This document shows, piece after piece, positions 49,253-58,581 of a stretch of DNA of 64,000 bases (positions are counted from its first letter, which is position 1; every line of letters starts with the position of its first letter). The notes under the pieces were generated by a model that worked only from the letters and a program-made list of their open reading frames with translations, did no database searches and had not been told where the DNA came from. The DNA lies in assembly GCA_019745555.1 (NCBI GenBank), contig JAIESX010000007.1, forward strand, positions 1-64,000, in the 5' to 3' direction. The position numbers and the translations under genes were made by a program. The DNA comes from Burkholderiaceae bacterium (lineage in GTDB: Bacteria; Pseudomonadota; Gammaproteobacteria; Burkholderiales; Burkholderiaceae_C).

Positions 49253-49437
49253 GGGGTGCCTTGCCGCCGGTCCGCTGCCGAAAAGTGCTGGGCTACAATA
49301 AGCGGTTGCTGAATTTTGGTGATTCAACGGCAGCTTGCCGCCTGCATCCGTCATGGATGGAAGGTGCATCGGTCACAAGCCGCTTGCGGTGCGAGCCTGA
49401 GCAGTCCTGGAATATTTAAGACATTGAAGAAGTGAAC
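49253..49437 (+). promoter_or_regulatory. Structured leader and promoter region of the oxidase operon
   Basis: A -10-like TACAAT at 49294-49299 lies 138 bases before coxB. The intervening leader can form several short hairpins (CGGCAGCTTGCCG, GCATCC...GGATG, CAAGCCGCTTGCGG). This long structured 5' region may regulate translation, but no named riboswitch or thermosensor is recognised. Confidence 0.4.
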
Positions 49438-50610
49438 ATGATGAAGAGCATTTCTAATAAATTGGCTTCACTGCTGCTCACGGCCGGCGCATGGGCTGGT
49501 TCGGCGGCCTTCACCGCAGCCCAGGCTGTCAACGATCTGCCCGGCGGTCCTGCGGTCAATCAGCTCAACCTCGGCCCGGCGGCCACCAAGATCGCAGCCG
49601 AGCAGCAGTGGCTGCACTGGTTCATGCTCATCATCTGCACCGTCATCTTCGTCGGTGTGTTCGGGGTGATGTTCTATTCCATCATCAAGCACCGCAAGTC
49701 CGTCGGCCACAAGCCTGCCGATTTCCATGAGTCCGTGGCCGTGGAAGTCGCCTGGACCGTGATCCCCTTCATCATCGTGATCCTGATGGCCCTGCCGGCG
49801 ACCAAGGTCGTCGTGGCCCAGAAGGACACCAGCAACGCTGACCTGACCATCAAGGTCACGGGCTACCAGTGGAAGTGGGGCTATGACTACCTCAAGGGTG
49901 AGGGCGAGGGCATCGGCTTCATCTCCACCCTGGACAACAGCCATCGTGTGATGTCCGAGTCCGGCAAGCCGCCGCCGACCGACGACTACCTGCTCAAGGT
50001 CGACAACCCGCTGGTCGTGCCCGTGGACAAGAAGGTCCGCATCATCACCACCGCCAACGACGTGATCCACGCCTTCATGGTGCCGGCCTTCGGCATCAAG
50101 CAGGATGCGATCCCCGGCTTCGTGCGCGACACCTGGTTCCGCGCCGAAAAGACCGGTGATTTCTACGGTCAGTGCGCCGAGCTGTGCGGCAAGGAGCACG
50201 CCTACATGCCCATCCACGTGAAGGTGCTGTCGGCTGAGGACTACTCCAAGTGGGTCGATGACCAGAAGAAGATCATGGCCGCCAAGGCCGACGACCCGAA
50301 CAAGGTCTGGGTGCTGGACGAACTGGCCAAGCGTGGCGAGAAGGTCTACGCTGCCAACTGCGCGGCCTGCCACCAGGCCAATGGCAAGGGTGCCGGCCCG
50401 ATCAAGGCGCTCGACGGCTCGGCCATGGTGCTGGACGCCGACAAGAGCAAGCAGATCGCCATCATGCTCAACGGCAAGGGCGCCATGCCGGCCTGGAAGC
50501 AGCTGAGTGACACCGAGATCGCCGCTGTCATCACCTATACCAAGAACAGCTGGTCCAACAAGACCGGTCAGCTGGTGCAGCCGGCCGACATCAAGACCGC
50601 CCGCAAGTAA
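49438..50610 (+). CDS. coxB: Cytochrome c oxidase subunit II with fused cytochrome c domain
   Basis: A 390-residue subunit of the caa3-type oxidase. A signal/transmembrane N-terminus (residues 1-30) precedes the two membrane helices (about 60-85 and 103-125) and the CuA domain with CAELCGKEHAYMPIHV (copper-binding near 240). A C-terminal class I cytochrome domain has CAACHQANGKGAG near 308-320, making this a caa3 oxidase that accepts electrons from a soluble c-type cytochrome. Tandem ATGs at 49438 and 49441 are possible starts. It is first of the operon coxB-ctaD-...-ctaE. Confidence 0.95.
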   Translation: MMKSISNKLASLLLTAGAWAGSAAFTAAQAVNDLPGGPAVNQLNLGPAATKIAAEQQWLHWFMLIICTVIFVGVFGVMFYSIIKHRKSVGHKPADFHESVAVEVAWTVIPFIIVILMALPATKVVVAQKDTSNADLTIKVTGYQWKWGYDYLKGEGEGIGFISTLDNSHRVMSESGKPPPTDDYLLKVDNPLVVPVDKKVRIITTANDVIHAFMVPAFGIKQDAIPGFVRDTWFRAEKTGDFYGQCAELCGKEHAYMPIHVKVLSAEDYSKWVDDQKKIMAAKADDPNKVWVLDELAKRGEKVYAANCAACHQANGKGAGPIKALDGSAMVLDADKSKQIAIMLNGKGAMPAWKQLSDTEIAAVITYTKNSWSNKTGQLVQPADIKTARK

Positions 50611-50651
50611 GCAGCTGTCGTCAGACGTAGAGAATTCAGAAGGAAATCACG

Positions 50652-52271
50652 ATGAGTGCCGTTCTTGACCATCACGATCACCACGCCCATGACGACCACC
50701 ACCATGCCCCCATGGGCTGGCGGCGCTGGGTCTTTGCGACCAACCACAAGGACATCGGTACGCTGTACCTGCTGTTCGCCTTCACCATGCTCATGGTGGG
50801 CGGCGTGCTGGCCCTGCTGATCCGCGCCGAGCTGTTCCAGCCCGGCCTGCAGGTCGTCAATCCCGAGCTGTTCAACCAGCTCACCACCATGCACGGCCTG
50901 ATCATGGTGTTCGGCGCCATCATGCCGGCCTTCGTGGGCTTCGCGAACTGGATGATCCCGCTGCAGATCGGTGCATCCGACATGGCCTTCGCCCGGATGA
51001 ACAACTTCAGCTTCTGGCTGATGATCCCGGCCGCCATCATGCTGGTGCTGTCCTTCTTCATGCCCGGCGGCGCGCCCGCAGCCGGCTGGACGCTGTACGC
51101 CCCGCTGACGCTGCAGATGGGCCCCTCGATGGACGCCGGCATCTTTGCCATGCACATCCTGGGTGCGTCCTCCATCATGGGCTCGATCAACATCATCGTC
51201 ACTATCCTGAACATGCGCGCGCCCGGCATGACGCTGATGAAGATGCCGCTGTTCTGCTGGACCTGGCTGATCACCGCCTACCTGCTGATCGCTGTCATGC
51301 CCGTGCTGGCCGGCGCCATCACCATGACGCTGACGGACCGCCACTTCGGCACCACCTTCTTCAACCCCGCTGGCGGTGGTGACCCGGTGATGTACCAGCA
51401 CATCTTCTGGTTCTTCGGCCACCCCGAGGTGTACATCATGATCCTGCCGGCGTTCGGCATCATCAGCGCCATCGTCCCGGCTTTCTCGCGCAAGAAGCTG
51501 TTCGGCTACGCCTCCATGGTCTACGCCACGGCCTCCATCGCCATCCTGTCCTTCATCGTGTGGGCCCACCACATGTACACCACCGGCATGCCGGTGACCG
51601 GCCAGCTGTTCTTCATGTACGCCACCATGCTGATCTCCGTGCCCACCGGCGTGAAGATCTTCAACTGGCTCGCCACCATGTGGAAGGGTTCGATGACCTT
51701 CGAAGCCCCGATGCTGTGGGCCGTGGGCTTCATCTTCGTGTTCACCATGGGCGGCTTCACCGGCCTGATCCTGTCCATGGCTCCGATCGACATCCAGTTG
51801 CAGGACACCTACTACGTCGTGGCCCACTTCCACTATGTGCTCGTGGCCGGCTCGCTGTTCGCCATGTTCGCCGGCATCTACTACTGGCTGCCCAAGTGGA
51901 CCGGTGTGATGTACAGCGAATTCCGCGGCAAGCTGCACTTCTGGTGGTCGATGATTTCCTTCAATATCACCTTCTTCCCGATGCACTTCCTGGGTCTGGC
52001 CGGCATGCCCCGTCGCTATGCCGACTACCCCATGCAGTTCGCCGACTTCAACGCCATCGCCACCGTCGGTGCCTTCGGCTTCGGTCTGGCCCAGGTCTAC
52101 TTCTTCGTCTTCGTGATCATCCCGGCCATGCGTGGCCAGGGCGAGAAGGCGCCGCAGAAGCCCTGGGAAGCCGCTGAAGGCCTGGAATGGGAAGTGCCCT
52201 CGCCGGCGCCCTTCCACACCTTCGAGAACCCCCCGAAGCTCGACGCCACGGCCACCAAGGTCATCGGCTGA
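50652..52271 (+). CDS. ctaD: Cytochrome c oxidase subunit I
   Basis: A 539-residue catalytic subunit with 12 membrane helices. Motifs for the heme a and binuclear CuB-heme a3 centre include [13 protein letters not shown] near 85, [17 protein letters not shown] near 247 (with the CuB His and cross-linked Tyr) and [17 protein letters not shown] near 380. The N-terminus is histidine-rich ([14 protein letters not shown]), possibly cytoplasmic metal-binding. GAAGGAAAT precedes the ATG. It is preceded by coxB and followed by small assembly genes. Confidence 0.97.
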   Translation: MSAVLDHHDHHAHDDHHHAPMGWRRWVFATNHKDIGTLYLLFAFTMLMVGGVLALLIRAELFQPGLQVVNPELFNQLTTMHGLIMVFGAIMPAFVGFANWMIPLQIGASDMAFARMNNFSFWLMIPAAIMLVLSFFMPGGAPAAGWTLYAPLTLQMGPSMDAGIFAMHILGASSIMGSINIIVTILNMRAPGMTLMKMPLFCWTWLITAYLLIAVMPVLAGAITMTLTDRHFGTTFFNPAGGGDPVMYQHIFWFFGHPEVYIMILPAFGIISAIVPAFSRKKLFGYASMVYATASIAILSFIVWAHHMYTTGMPVTGQLFFMYATMLISVPTGVKIFNWLATMWKGSMTFEAPMLWAVGFIFVFTMGGFTGLILSMAPIDIQLQDTYYVVAHFHYVLVAGSLFAMFAGIYYWLPKWTGVMYSEFRGKLHFWWSMISFNITFFPMHFLGLAGMPRRYADYPMQFADFNAIATVGAFGFGLAQVYFFVFVIIPAMRGQGEKAPQKPWEAAEGLEWEVPSPAPFHTFENPPKLDATATKVIG

Positions 52272-52294
52272 GTCTCTGACGGAAAGCCTGCGCC

Positions 52295-52408
52295 ATGACG
52301 ACGCCTGAACAGAAGAAAGCCAACCTCCGACTCGGCCTGGTGCTGGCGTCGGTGGCGCTGGCCTTCTTCCTCGGCTTCCTGGCCAAGTTCGTCCTTTTCG
52401 GCAAGTGA
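52295..52408 (+). CDS. Small cytochrome oxidase assembly membrane protein
   Basis: A 37-residue single-helix membrane protein (MTTPEQKKANLRLGLVLA, then ASVALAFFLGFLAKFVLFGK as the helix), found between ctaD and ctaG. It is translated by a clear ORF with a GAAAGCC leader and a stop seven bases before ctaG. A small protein at this place is known in betaproteobacterial cox operons as a cytochrome oxidase small assembly protein; the exact role is unknown. Confidence 0.75.
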   Translation: MTTPEQKKANLRLGLVLASVALAFFLGFLAKFVLFGK

Positions 52409-52415
52409 GCGAGAC

Positions 52416-53000
52416 ATGAACCTGCGACAAGAGAACGTGAAGATGGTGGGCAAGCTGGCCATCGTCGTGGCCGGCATGTTCGGCTTCGGCTATGCCCTTG
52501 TGCCCATCTACAAGCATCTCTGCGAAGCGCTGGGCATCAATGTGCTGGCCGTGGGCGAGCAGGACCGCAGCCTGCGGGCCGTCAACACACAGGTTGACAG
52601 CAGCCGTACCATCACCGTCGAGTTTGACGCCAACGTGCGCGGCCCCTGGCGTTTCAAGCCGGCCCAGGCCTCGCTGCAGGTGCACCCGGGCGAGATGGCC
52701 ACCGTCATGTACGAGTTCGAGAACGTGCAGGACCGCCGCATGGCGGCCCAGGCCATCCCGAGCTATGCCCCGCGCCAGGCTGCGGCACATTTCACCAAGC
52801 TCGAGTGCTTCTGCTTCAACGAGTACACGCTGGCACCCGGCGAGAAGAAGCAGTGGCCCGTGGTCTTCGTGATCGATCCCAAGCTGTCCAAGGACGTGAG
52901 CACGATCACGCTGTCCTACACCTTCTTTGAAGTCGGCAGCAAGACGCCGGCCGCCCCGACGGCGGCCCGCCAGCCGACGAGTACGGAGACCGGCGCATGA
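52416..53000 (+). CDS. ctaG: Cytochrome oxidase assembly protein CtaG/Cox11
   Basis: A 194-residue membrane-anchored copper chaperone that delivers copper to the CuB site of subunit I. One N-terminal helix (about residues 10-32, VGKLAIVVAGMFGFGYALVP) is followed by the periplasmic beta-domain. The copper motif is CFCF in KLECFCFNEYTLAPGE near 130. The length is standard. It lies 7 bases after the small assembly protein, and its stop overlaps the DUF2970 start. Confidence 0.94.
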   Translation: MNLRQENVKMVGKLAIVVAGMFGFGYALVPIYKHLCEALGINVLAVGEQDRSLRAVNTQVDSSRTITVEFDANVRGPWRFKPAQASLQVHPGEMATVMYEFENVQDRRMAAQAIPSYAPRQAAAHFTKLECFCFNEYTLAPGEKKQWPVVFVIDPKLSKDVSTITLSYTFFEVGSKTPAAPTAARQPTSTETGA

Positions 53001-53203
53001 GCGGACAGAATGTTCAGCAGGGTTCGGTGTGGGCCACGGTCAAGGCCGTGGCCTGGTCCTTCCTGGGCGTGCGCAAGGGCAGCGGTTTCCAGGAGGACAT
53101 CAGCAAGCTCAAGCCCTACCACATCATTGCGGTAGGTCTGGTCGGCGGCATCCTCTTTGTATTGTTTTTGATTGGATTGGTGAACTGGATCGTCGCAGCT
53201 TGA
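52997..53203 (+). CDS. DUF2970-family small membrane protein
   Basis: A 68-residue protein with one membrane helix (about residues 43-65) at its C-terminus and a short hydrophilic front. It belongs to DUF2970, a family typically found in beta- and gammaproteobacterial cox operons between ctaG and ctaE. Start overlaps ctaG by 4 bases. Function unknown; an assembly or stability factor for the oxidase is likely. Confidence 0.85.
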   Translation: MSGQNVQQGSVWATVKAVAWSFLGVRKGSGFQEDISKLKPYHIIAVGLVGGILFVLFLIGLVNWIVAA

Positions 53204-53261
53204 AGCGACTGTCCAGCGTTCAGCATTGAAGAAAACCAGAACCGGAAGTAATGGAGTAAAC

Positions 53262-54143
53262 ATGAGTTCTACGACCCACGGCGGCACCCCGTACTACTAT
53301 GTGCCCGGCCCGTCCCGTCATCCCGTGATGGCGTCGATCGGTCTGTTTTTCGTCATCCTGGGCGCTGGCCAGTGGATCAACGGTTCCGGCTGGGGCAAGT
53401 ACTCCCTGCTGCTGGGCCTGGTGTGGTGGCTGTTTGTCCTGTACCAGTGGTTCCGCGAAGCCATTGCCGAGAGCGAAGGCGGTCAGTATGGCCACAAGAT
53501 CGACATCTCCTACCGCTGGAGCATGACCTGGTTCATCTTCTCCGAGGTGATGTTCTTCGGTGCCTTCTTCACTGCCCTCTGGTGGGCCCGTGCCCACTCG
53601 GTGCCGGCCCTGGGCAGCCTGGACAACGCGCTGCTGTGGCCCGACTTCAAGGCCGTGTGGCCCAGCGTGGTGGCGGGCGCCACCGCCTCGCCGGCCGGCA
53701 TCATCGAGCCCTTCCAGACCATGGGCCCCTTCTGGCTGCCCACGATCAACACCGCCCTGCTGCTGACCTCGGGCGTGACGCTGACCATTGCCCACCACGC
53801 CCTGCGTGACGGCAACCGCAGCAAGACCATCGGCTTCATGTGGATCACCGTGCTGCTGGGCTTGATCTTCCTGTTCGTGCAAGGCTACGAGTACTACCAC
53901 GCCTACACCGACCTGAACCTCAAGCTCTCGTCGGGCATCTTCGGCTCCACCTTCTTCATGCTGACCGGCTTCCACGGCTTCCACGTGTTCGTCGGCATGC
54001 TGATGCTGCTCTTCATCACCCTGCGTCTGCAGAAGGGTCACTTCACGGCCGAGCGCCACTTCGGTTTCGAAGGTGCTGCCTGGTACTGGCACTTCGTGGA
54101 CGTCGTGTGGCTGGGCCTCTATATTCTGGTTTACTGGATGTAA
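53262..54143 (+). CDS. ctaE: Cytochrome c oxidase subunit III
   Basis: A 293-residue subunit with seven membrane helices (WITVLLGLIFLFVQGYEYYHAYTDLN and FHGFHVFVGMLMLLFITLRL are the characteristic later helices; EVMFFGAFFTALWWAR the third). It stabilises proton pumping of the oxidase. The ATG at 53262 is chosen for its GGAGT ribosome-binding site; an in-frame start at 53226 would add 12 residues. It ends the structural part of the operon, with a strong terminator 40 bases downstream. Confidence 0.95.
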   Translation: MSSTTHGGTPYYYVPGPSRHPVMASIGLFFVILGAGQWINGSGWGKYSLLLGLVWWLFVLYQWFREAIAESEGGQYGHKIDISYRWSMTWFIFSEVMFFGAFFTALWWARAHSVPALGSLDNALLWPDFKAVWPSVVAGATASPAGIIEPFQTMGPFWLPTINTALLLTSGVTLTIAHHALRDGNRSKTIGFMWITVLLGLIFLFVQGYEYYHAYTDLNLKLSSGIFGSTFFMLTGFHGFHVFVGMLMLLFITLRLQKGHFTAERHFGFEGAAWYWHFVDVVWLGLYILVYWM

Positions 54144-54182
54144 GGTCCGCCAGCTCGTGGCATCGCGAGGTGCCCGAGCCGA

Positions 54183-54219
54183 CAAAAACAAAAGCCGCGT
54201 CGAGCGGCTTTTGTTTTTG
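54183..54219. terminator. Bidirectional terminator after ctaE
   Basis: CAAAAACAAAAGCCGC (54183-54198) is perfectly inverted as GCGGCTTTTGTTTTTG (54204-54219) around GTCGA. The A- and T-tracts let it terminate in either direction, ending ctaE and the convergent DUF2909 gene. Confidence 0.92.
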
Positions 54220-54236
54220 TTTGATGCGTGTCGCGC

Positions 54237-54458
54237 TTACTGGCCCGGCCTGATGCCCGTGGGCTGGATGTAGCCGAAGTGCCAGGCGATCAGGATGCAG
54301 ATGAAGATCAGGACGGAAAAGCCCACGCGAAAGGCGAGGGCGCGCGCCATGTTGCTGGTCTTGGGCTTGCCGTCCCGGCCGTCGCGCAGCATGAAGAACA
54401 GGGCGGAGCCCAGGCTGGCGATGATGGCCAGAAAGGCCAGGGCGACGAGGTATTTCAT
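54237..54458 (-). CDS. DUF2909-family twin transmembrane protein
   Basis: A 73-residue protein with two membrane helices (about residues 2-22 and 43-63) joined by a charged loop (RDGRDGKPKTSNMARALAFR). It is the DUF2909/twin-TM family, which usually lies beside the cox operon in betaproteobacteria. It is convergent to ctaE and divergent from SURF1 by only 15 bases, so its promoter must lie in or beyond the SURF1 start. Function unknown; an assembly role is likely. Confidence 0.85.
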   Translation of the reverse strand: MKYLVALAFLAIIASLGSALFFMLRDGRDGKPKTSNMARALAFRVGFSVLIFICILIAWHFGYIQPTGIRPGQ

Positions 54459-54473
54459 GGACGGGATTATCGC

Positions 54474-55193
54474 GTGAGTGAGCGCAGTCGTTTCTGGGTG
54501 GTGACGCTGGCCGCCGTGCTGGGCATGGCGGTCACGGCTGCGCTCGGCCGCTGGCAGCTGGGGCGCGCCGCGGAAAAGGAAGCGTTGCAGGCGGCCATCG
54601 AGGTCCGGGCGCAGCAGCCGGTGCTCGATGCACGTGGTGCCGCTGGAATGGATGCCCAGCCGGATCTGCTGCACCGCCGGGTCGAGGCCCGCGGCCAGTG
54701 GGTCGGCGAGCGCACGGTCTTCCTCGACAACCGGCAGATGAATGGCAGGCCCGGTTTCTTCGTCGTCACGCCGCTGCGTCTGGAGGGTGGGGCCGGCGTG
54801 CTGCTCGTGCAGCGCGGCTGGGTGCCGCGCAACTTCGAGGACCGCACGCGCGTGCCTGCCGTCGAGACGCCTTCGGGGCCGGTCATGGTGGAGGGACGGC
54901 TGGCCGCACCTCCATCACGGCTATATGAGATGGGTCCGACCGAGGCCGGGGCGATCCGGCAAAATCTCGATCTGGCGCAGTTCCGCGCGGAAACCGGCCT
55001 GCCGCTGGCAGGGCTGTCGATCCAGCAGACCGGGGCCGCGGCCGACGGCCTGCTGCGCGACTGGCCGCAGATCAACACCGGTGTCGACAAGCACTACGGC
55101 TACGCATTCCAATGGTTCGGGCTTTGTGCCCTGATGGCGATTCTTTATGTCTGGTTCCAAATTGTCCGAAGATTCCGTGGCCGCAGGTCCTGA
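54474..55193 (+). CDS. surf1: Cytochrome oxidase assembly protein SURF1
   Basis: A 239-residue SURF1/Shy1 protein that helps insert heme a into subunit I. N- and C-terminal membrane helices flank the periplasmic domain. Family marks are LGRWQLGRAAEKEAL near residue 22, RGWVPRNFEDR in the middle and [22 protein letters not shown] at the end. The start is GTG at 54474, 15 bases from the divergent DUF2909 gene. It overlaps the next gene by 47 bases. Confidence 0.92.
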   Translation: MSERSRFWVVTLAAVLGMAVTAALGRWQLGRAAEKEALQAAIEVRAQQPVLDARGAAGMDAQPDLLHRRVEARGQWVGERTVFLDNRQMNGRPGFFVVTPLRLEGGAGVLLVQRGWVPRNFEDRTRVPAVETPSGPVMVEGRLAAPPSRLYEMGPTEAGAIRQNLDLAQFRAETGLPLAGLSIQQTGAAADGLLRDWPQINTGVDKHYGYAFQWFGLCALMAILYVWFQIVRRFRGRRS

Positions 55194-55869
55194 CGCTGCG
55201 CAAGACCACGTCCTCGGGCTCACTGTGCACAGCCTGCCCGAGCCCGGCCAGGTCGTGGCCGAAGATGCGGCACGCACGCGCTCCGGTCGCTGGAAGATGA
55301 TCGCGCTGATGCTGGTCTGCGCGGCACCGGTCATTGCGTCCTATTTCACCTACTACGTGATCCGGCCCGAGAGCCGGCGCAGCTTCGGCGAGCTGATCGA
55401 GCCGCAGCGCCCGCTGCCCGAGATGCTGGCGCTGGACCTGGCCGGGGCCACCCATCGCCTGCCCGAACTCAAGGGCCAGTGGCTGCTGCTCAGCGTGGGT
55501 CCTGCGGCCTGCCCCGAGGCCTGCCAGCAGCAGCTCTACTTCCAGCGCCAGCTGCGCGAACTCATGGGCCGCGAGAAGGAGCGCGTGGACCGCGTCTGGC
55601 TGATCGAGGACGCCGCGCCGGTGCCCGATTCGCTGCAGCCCGCCCTACAGGGCGCCACCGCCTTGCGCGTGCCGGCCGATGAACTGGCGCGCTGGCTCGT
55701 GCCCGCTGCCGGCCAGCGCATCGAGGACCACCTCTATGTGGTCGATCCCATGGGCAACTGGATGATGCGTTTTCCGGCGCACATGAACGTGGAAGCCGCG
55801 GCCAAGGCCAAGCGTGATCTAGAGCGCCTGCTGCGTGCCTCGTCTTCCTGGGACCAGCCGGGGCGTTGA
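55147..55869 (+). CDS. Membrane-anchored thioredoxin-like cox assembly protein with C-x3-C
   Basis: A 240-residue protein with one membrane helix (about residues 50-70) and a periplasmic thioredoxin-like domain of the Sco/TlpA kind. The pair of cysteines is CPEAC in [15 protein letters not shown] near 122-126, similar to Sco's C-x3-C copper or redox motif. [17 protein letters not shown] is the strand after the active site. It overlaps SURF1 by 47 bases and ends 2 bases before ctaA. It probably helps copper or thiol chemistry in oxidase assembly, alongside the later Sco protein. Confidence 0.8.
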   Translation: MSGSKLSEDSVAAGPDAAQDHVLGLTVHSLPEPGQVVAEDAARTRSGRWKMIALMLVCAAPVIASYFTYYVIRPESRRSFGELIEPQRPLPEMLALDLAGATHRLPELKGQWLLLSVGPAACPEACQQQLYFQRQLRELMGREKERVDRVWLIEDAAPVPDSLQPALQGATALRVPADELARWLVPAAGQRIEDHLYVVDPMGNWMMRFPAHMNVEAAAKAKRDLERLLRASSSWDQPGR

Positions 55870-55871
55870 AC

Positions 55872-57047
55872 ATGGACACGCAAGCTCTCTACGATCTGAG
55901 TCCGGCGCTGCGCCTCATGGGCATGGGCCTGGTGCTGGCCGCCGGTCCGCTGGCCTGGGTCTGGTTGCGCAACCGCCAGGCTGGCACCTCGCGCCGTCTG
56001 CAGGCCCTGACCCTGCTCACACTGTTCCTCACCTTCGACTTGGTGCTCTTCGGCTCTTTCACGCGCCTCACGGACTCCGGCCTGGGCTGCCCCGACTGGC
56101 CCGGCTGCTACGGCAAGGCCAGCCCGGTGGGCGCGCACGCCGAGATCAGCGCCGCCCAGCAGGCCATGCCCACCGGCCCGGTGACGCACGGCAAGGCCTG
56201 GGTCGAGATGATTCACCGCTACCTGGCCACCGGCGTGGGTGTGCTCATCCTCGTGCTCGCCATCACCACCTGGATCGAGCATCTGCGCCAGCGGCGCAGC
56301 GGCGCCGCGCTCGCGGTCCCCAGCCCCTGGTGGGCCACGCTGACCCTGGTCTGGGTCTGCGTGCAGGGCGCCTTCGGTGCACTCACGGTGACCATGAAGC
56401 TCTTCCCTGCCATCGTCACATTGCATCTGCTGGGCGGCCTCCTGTTGCTCGCTCTGCTCGCCTTGCAGGCCGTGCGCTATGCCCAGCTGCACAGCCCTTC
56501 GGCCACGCGCCCGCTGCCGGCGCGCCTGCACACCCTGATGAAGATCGGCCTGGCCCTGCTCACACTTCAGATCGCGCTGGGTGGCTGGGTCAGCACCAAT
56601 TACGCCGTGCTGGCCTGCACGGAATTTCCCACCTGCCAGGGCAGCTGGTGGCCCGAGATGAATTTCGCCCAGGGCTTCGAGATCTGGCGCGAGCTCGGGC
56701 TGACCGCCGCTGGCGAGCACGTCAGCTTTGCCGCGCTCACGGCCATCCACTACGTGCACCGCCTCGCGGCCTACCTCGTGATCGCCGTGCTGGTGCTGCT
56801 GGCCTGGCGTCTGCATGCGCTGCCGGCCTGGCGCGCGCCGTCGCGCTGGCTCGCTGGTCTGCTCCTGCTGCAATTCCTCACCGGTCTGAGCAATGTGGTG
56901 CTCGACTGGCCCCTGCTGGCCGCCGTGCTGCACACGGGGGGCGCCGCGGCCCTGGTCGTCCTGCTGACCTGGGGGCTGGCCGGCAGCAAGACGCACCGTG
57001 CCGTCGTCCGTACCGCTTCCGCCCCCGTTTCGAGTTCCGCCGCATGA
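55872..57047 (+). CDS. ctaA: Heme A synthase CtaA/Cox15
   Basis: A 391-residue eight-helix membrane enzyme that oxidises the C-8 methyl of heme O to the formyl of heme A. Conserved histidine segments are [17 protein letters not shown] near 118, [16 protein letters not shown] near 180, [12 protein letters not shown] near 296 and [14 protein letters not shown] near 353. The extracellular cysteine pair CPDWPGC near 75-81 is present. The ATG at 55872 starts two bases after the preceding stop. Its end overlaps ctaB by four bases. Confidence 0.93.
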   Translation: MDTQALYDLSPALRLMGMGLVLAAGPLAWVWLRNRQAGTSRRLQALTLLTLFLTFDLVLFGSFTRLTDSGLGCPDWPGCYGKASPVGAHAEISAAQQAMPTGPVTHGKAWVEMIHRYLATGVGVLILVLAITTWIEHLRQRRSGAALAVPSPWWATLTLVWVCVQGAFGALTVTMKLFPAIVTLHLLGGLLLLALLALQAVRYAQLHSPSATRPLPARLHTLMKIGLALLTLQIALGGWVSTNYAVLACTEFPTCQGSWWPEMNFAQGFEIWRELGLTAAGEHVSFAALTAIHYVHRLAAYLVIAVLVLLAWRLHALPAWRAPSRWLAGLLLLQFLTGLSNVVLDWPLLAAVLHTGGAAALVVLLTWGLAGSKTHRAVVRTASAPVSSSAA

Positions 57048-57940
57048 GTGCCACCGCTTCCGTTCCCACCTCCTCCGTGTTCAGCCAGTTCTATGCGCTG
57101 ACCAAGCCGCGGGTCGTGCAGCTCATCGTCTTCTGCGCCCTCATCGGCATGGTGCTGGCCGTGCCCGGCCTGCCGGGCTGGCCCGAGCTGCGTCTCATGC
57201 TCATTGCCTGCCTGGGCATCTGGCTGGTGGCTGGCGCCGCGGCGGCCTTCAACTGCATCGTCGAGAAGGGCATCGACGCCAAGATGAAGCGCACCGCCTG
57301 GCGTCCCACGGCCAAGGGCGAGCTCAGCGATGTGCAGACCCTGCTGTTCTCGGCCGTGCTCTGCGCCGCCGGCTCGACGCTGCTCTACCTCTGGGTCAAC
57401 CCGCTGACCATGTGGCTGACCTTTGCCACCTTCGTCGGCTACGCTGTCATCTACACCGTCATCCTCAAGCCGCTGACGCCGCAGAACATCGTGATCGGCG
57501 GCGCCTCCGGCGCCATGCCCCCGGTGCTGGGCTGGGCGGCCATGACCAACCATGTCGGCCCCGAGGCCCTGATCCTCTTCCTCATCATCTTCCTCTGGAC
57601 CCCGCCGCATTTCTGGGCCCTGGCGCTGTACCGCGTCGAGGACTACCGCAAGTCCGGCCTGCCCATGCTGCCCGTCACGCACGGCAACGAATTCACGCGC
57701 CTGCAGATCCTGCTCTACACCCTGGTGCTGTTCGCCGCCTGCCTCATGCCCTTCGCCTACGGCATGAGCTCCTGGCTCTATCTGGCCGCGGCCGTGGTGC
57801 TGAGCGTGGGCTTCTTTGCCTACGCCTTCAAGCTCTGGCGCAGCTATTCCGACGAACTGGCGCGCCGTACCTTCCGCTTCTCGCTCATCCATCTGAGCGC
57901 GCTCTTCGCCGCGCTGCTGCTCGACCATTACCTGTTCTGA
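57044..57940 (+). CDS. ctaB: Heme O synthase (protoheme IX farnesyltransferase) CtaB
   Basis: A 298-residue UbiA-family prenyltransferase that attaches farnesyl to protoheme IX to give heme O. The prenyl-diphosphate motifs are [15 protein letters not shown] near 75 (with the N in place of the usual first Asp) and the second acidic motif [15 protein letters not shown] near 207; nine membrane helices are predicted. The start is at the ATGA overlap with ctaA. The product feeds CtaA. Confidence 0.94.
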   Translation: MSATASVPTSSVFSQFYALTKPRVVQLIVFCALIGMVLAVPGLPGWPELRLMLIACLGIWLVAGAAAAFNCIVEKGIDAKMKRTAWRPTAKGELSDVQTLLFSAVLCAAGSTLLYLWVNPLTMWLTFATFVGYAVIYTVILKPLTPQNIVIGGASGAMPPVLGWAAMTNHVGPEALILFLIIFLWTPPHFWALALYRVEDYRKSGLPMLPVTHGNEFTRLQILLYTLVLFAACLMPFAYGMSSWLYLAAAVVLSVGFFAYAFKLWRSYSDELARRTFRFSLIHLSALFAALLLDHYLF

Positions 57941-57948
57941 GGATCGCC

Positions 57949-58557
57949 ATGGACCCCCGCCGACTGCTCCGTTCCACCCTGCTCGCCCTGCTGGCGGGCG
58001 GCGCACTGCTGCTGGGCGCCTGCTCCGAGGGTGGCAAGGCCAGCTTCAATGCCATCGACGTCACCGGCGCCGACTACGCCAAGGACTTCGCGCTTACCGA
58101 CCACAACGGCCAGGCGCGCACGCTCAAGGATTTCCAGGGCAAGGTCGTCGTCATGTTCTTCGGCTACACCCAGTGCCCGGACGTCTGCCCCACCTCCATG
58201 ACGGAGCTCGCGGCCGTCAAGAAGCTGCTGGGCCAGGATGGCGACAAGGTGCAGGGCCTGTTCGTCACCGTCGACCCCGAGCGCGACACGCCCGAGATCA
58301 TGAAGGCCTACATGGCCAATTTCGACCCGAGCTTCCTCGCGCTCTATGCCGCCTCGCCGGATCAGCTCGCCGTCGTGGCCAAGGACTACAAGGTCTACTA
58401 CAAGAAGGTCGAGGGCAAGACGCCCACGAGCTACACCATGGACCACTCGGCCGGCATGTACATCTACGACACCCAGGGCAGGCTGCGCCTGTACTCGCGT
58501 TACGGCAGCGGCGCTGGTGCGCTGGCCGACGACATCCGCCTGCTGCTCAAGAACTGA
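57949..58557 (+). CDS. SCO1/SenC-family copper chaperone
   Basis: A 202-residue lipoprotein (lipobox LLLGAC, C25) with a thioredoxin fold. The copper-binding CPDVCP is near 76-81, and the distal His is in YTMDHSAGMYIYD near 165. It delivers copper or reduces the CuA site of subunit II. It follows ctaB by eight bases and ends the assembly operon. Confidence 0.93.
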   Translation: MDPRRLLRSTLLALLAGGALLLGACSEGGKASFNAIDVTGADYAKDFALTDHNGQARTLKDFQGKVVVMFFGYTQCPDVCPTSMTELAAVKKLLGQDGDKVQGLFVTVDPERDTPEIMKAYMANFDPSFLALYAASPDQLAVVAKDYKVYYKKVEGKTPTSYTMDHSAGMYIYDTQGRLRLYSRYGSGAGALADDIRLLLKN

Positions 58558-58581
58558 GCCGCTGTCCGCGGCTCGGGTGGC

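Noticed and set aside
50568..52790. A 740-codon minus-strand frame opposite coxI
   Set aside because: Antisense shadow of subunit I; low-complexity His/Gly composition and no motif.
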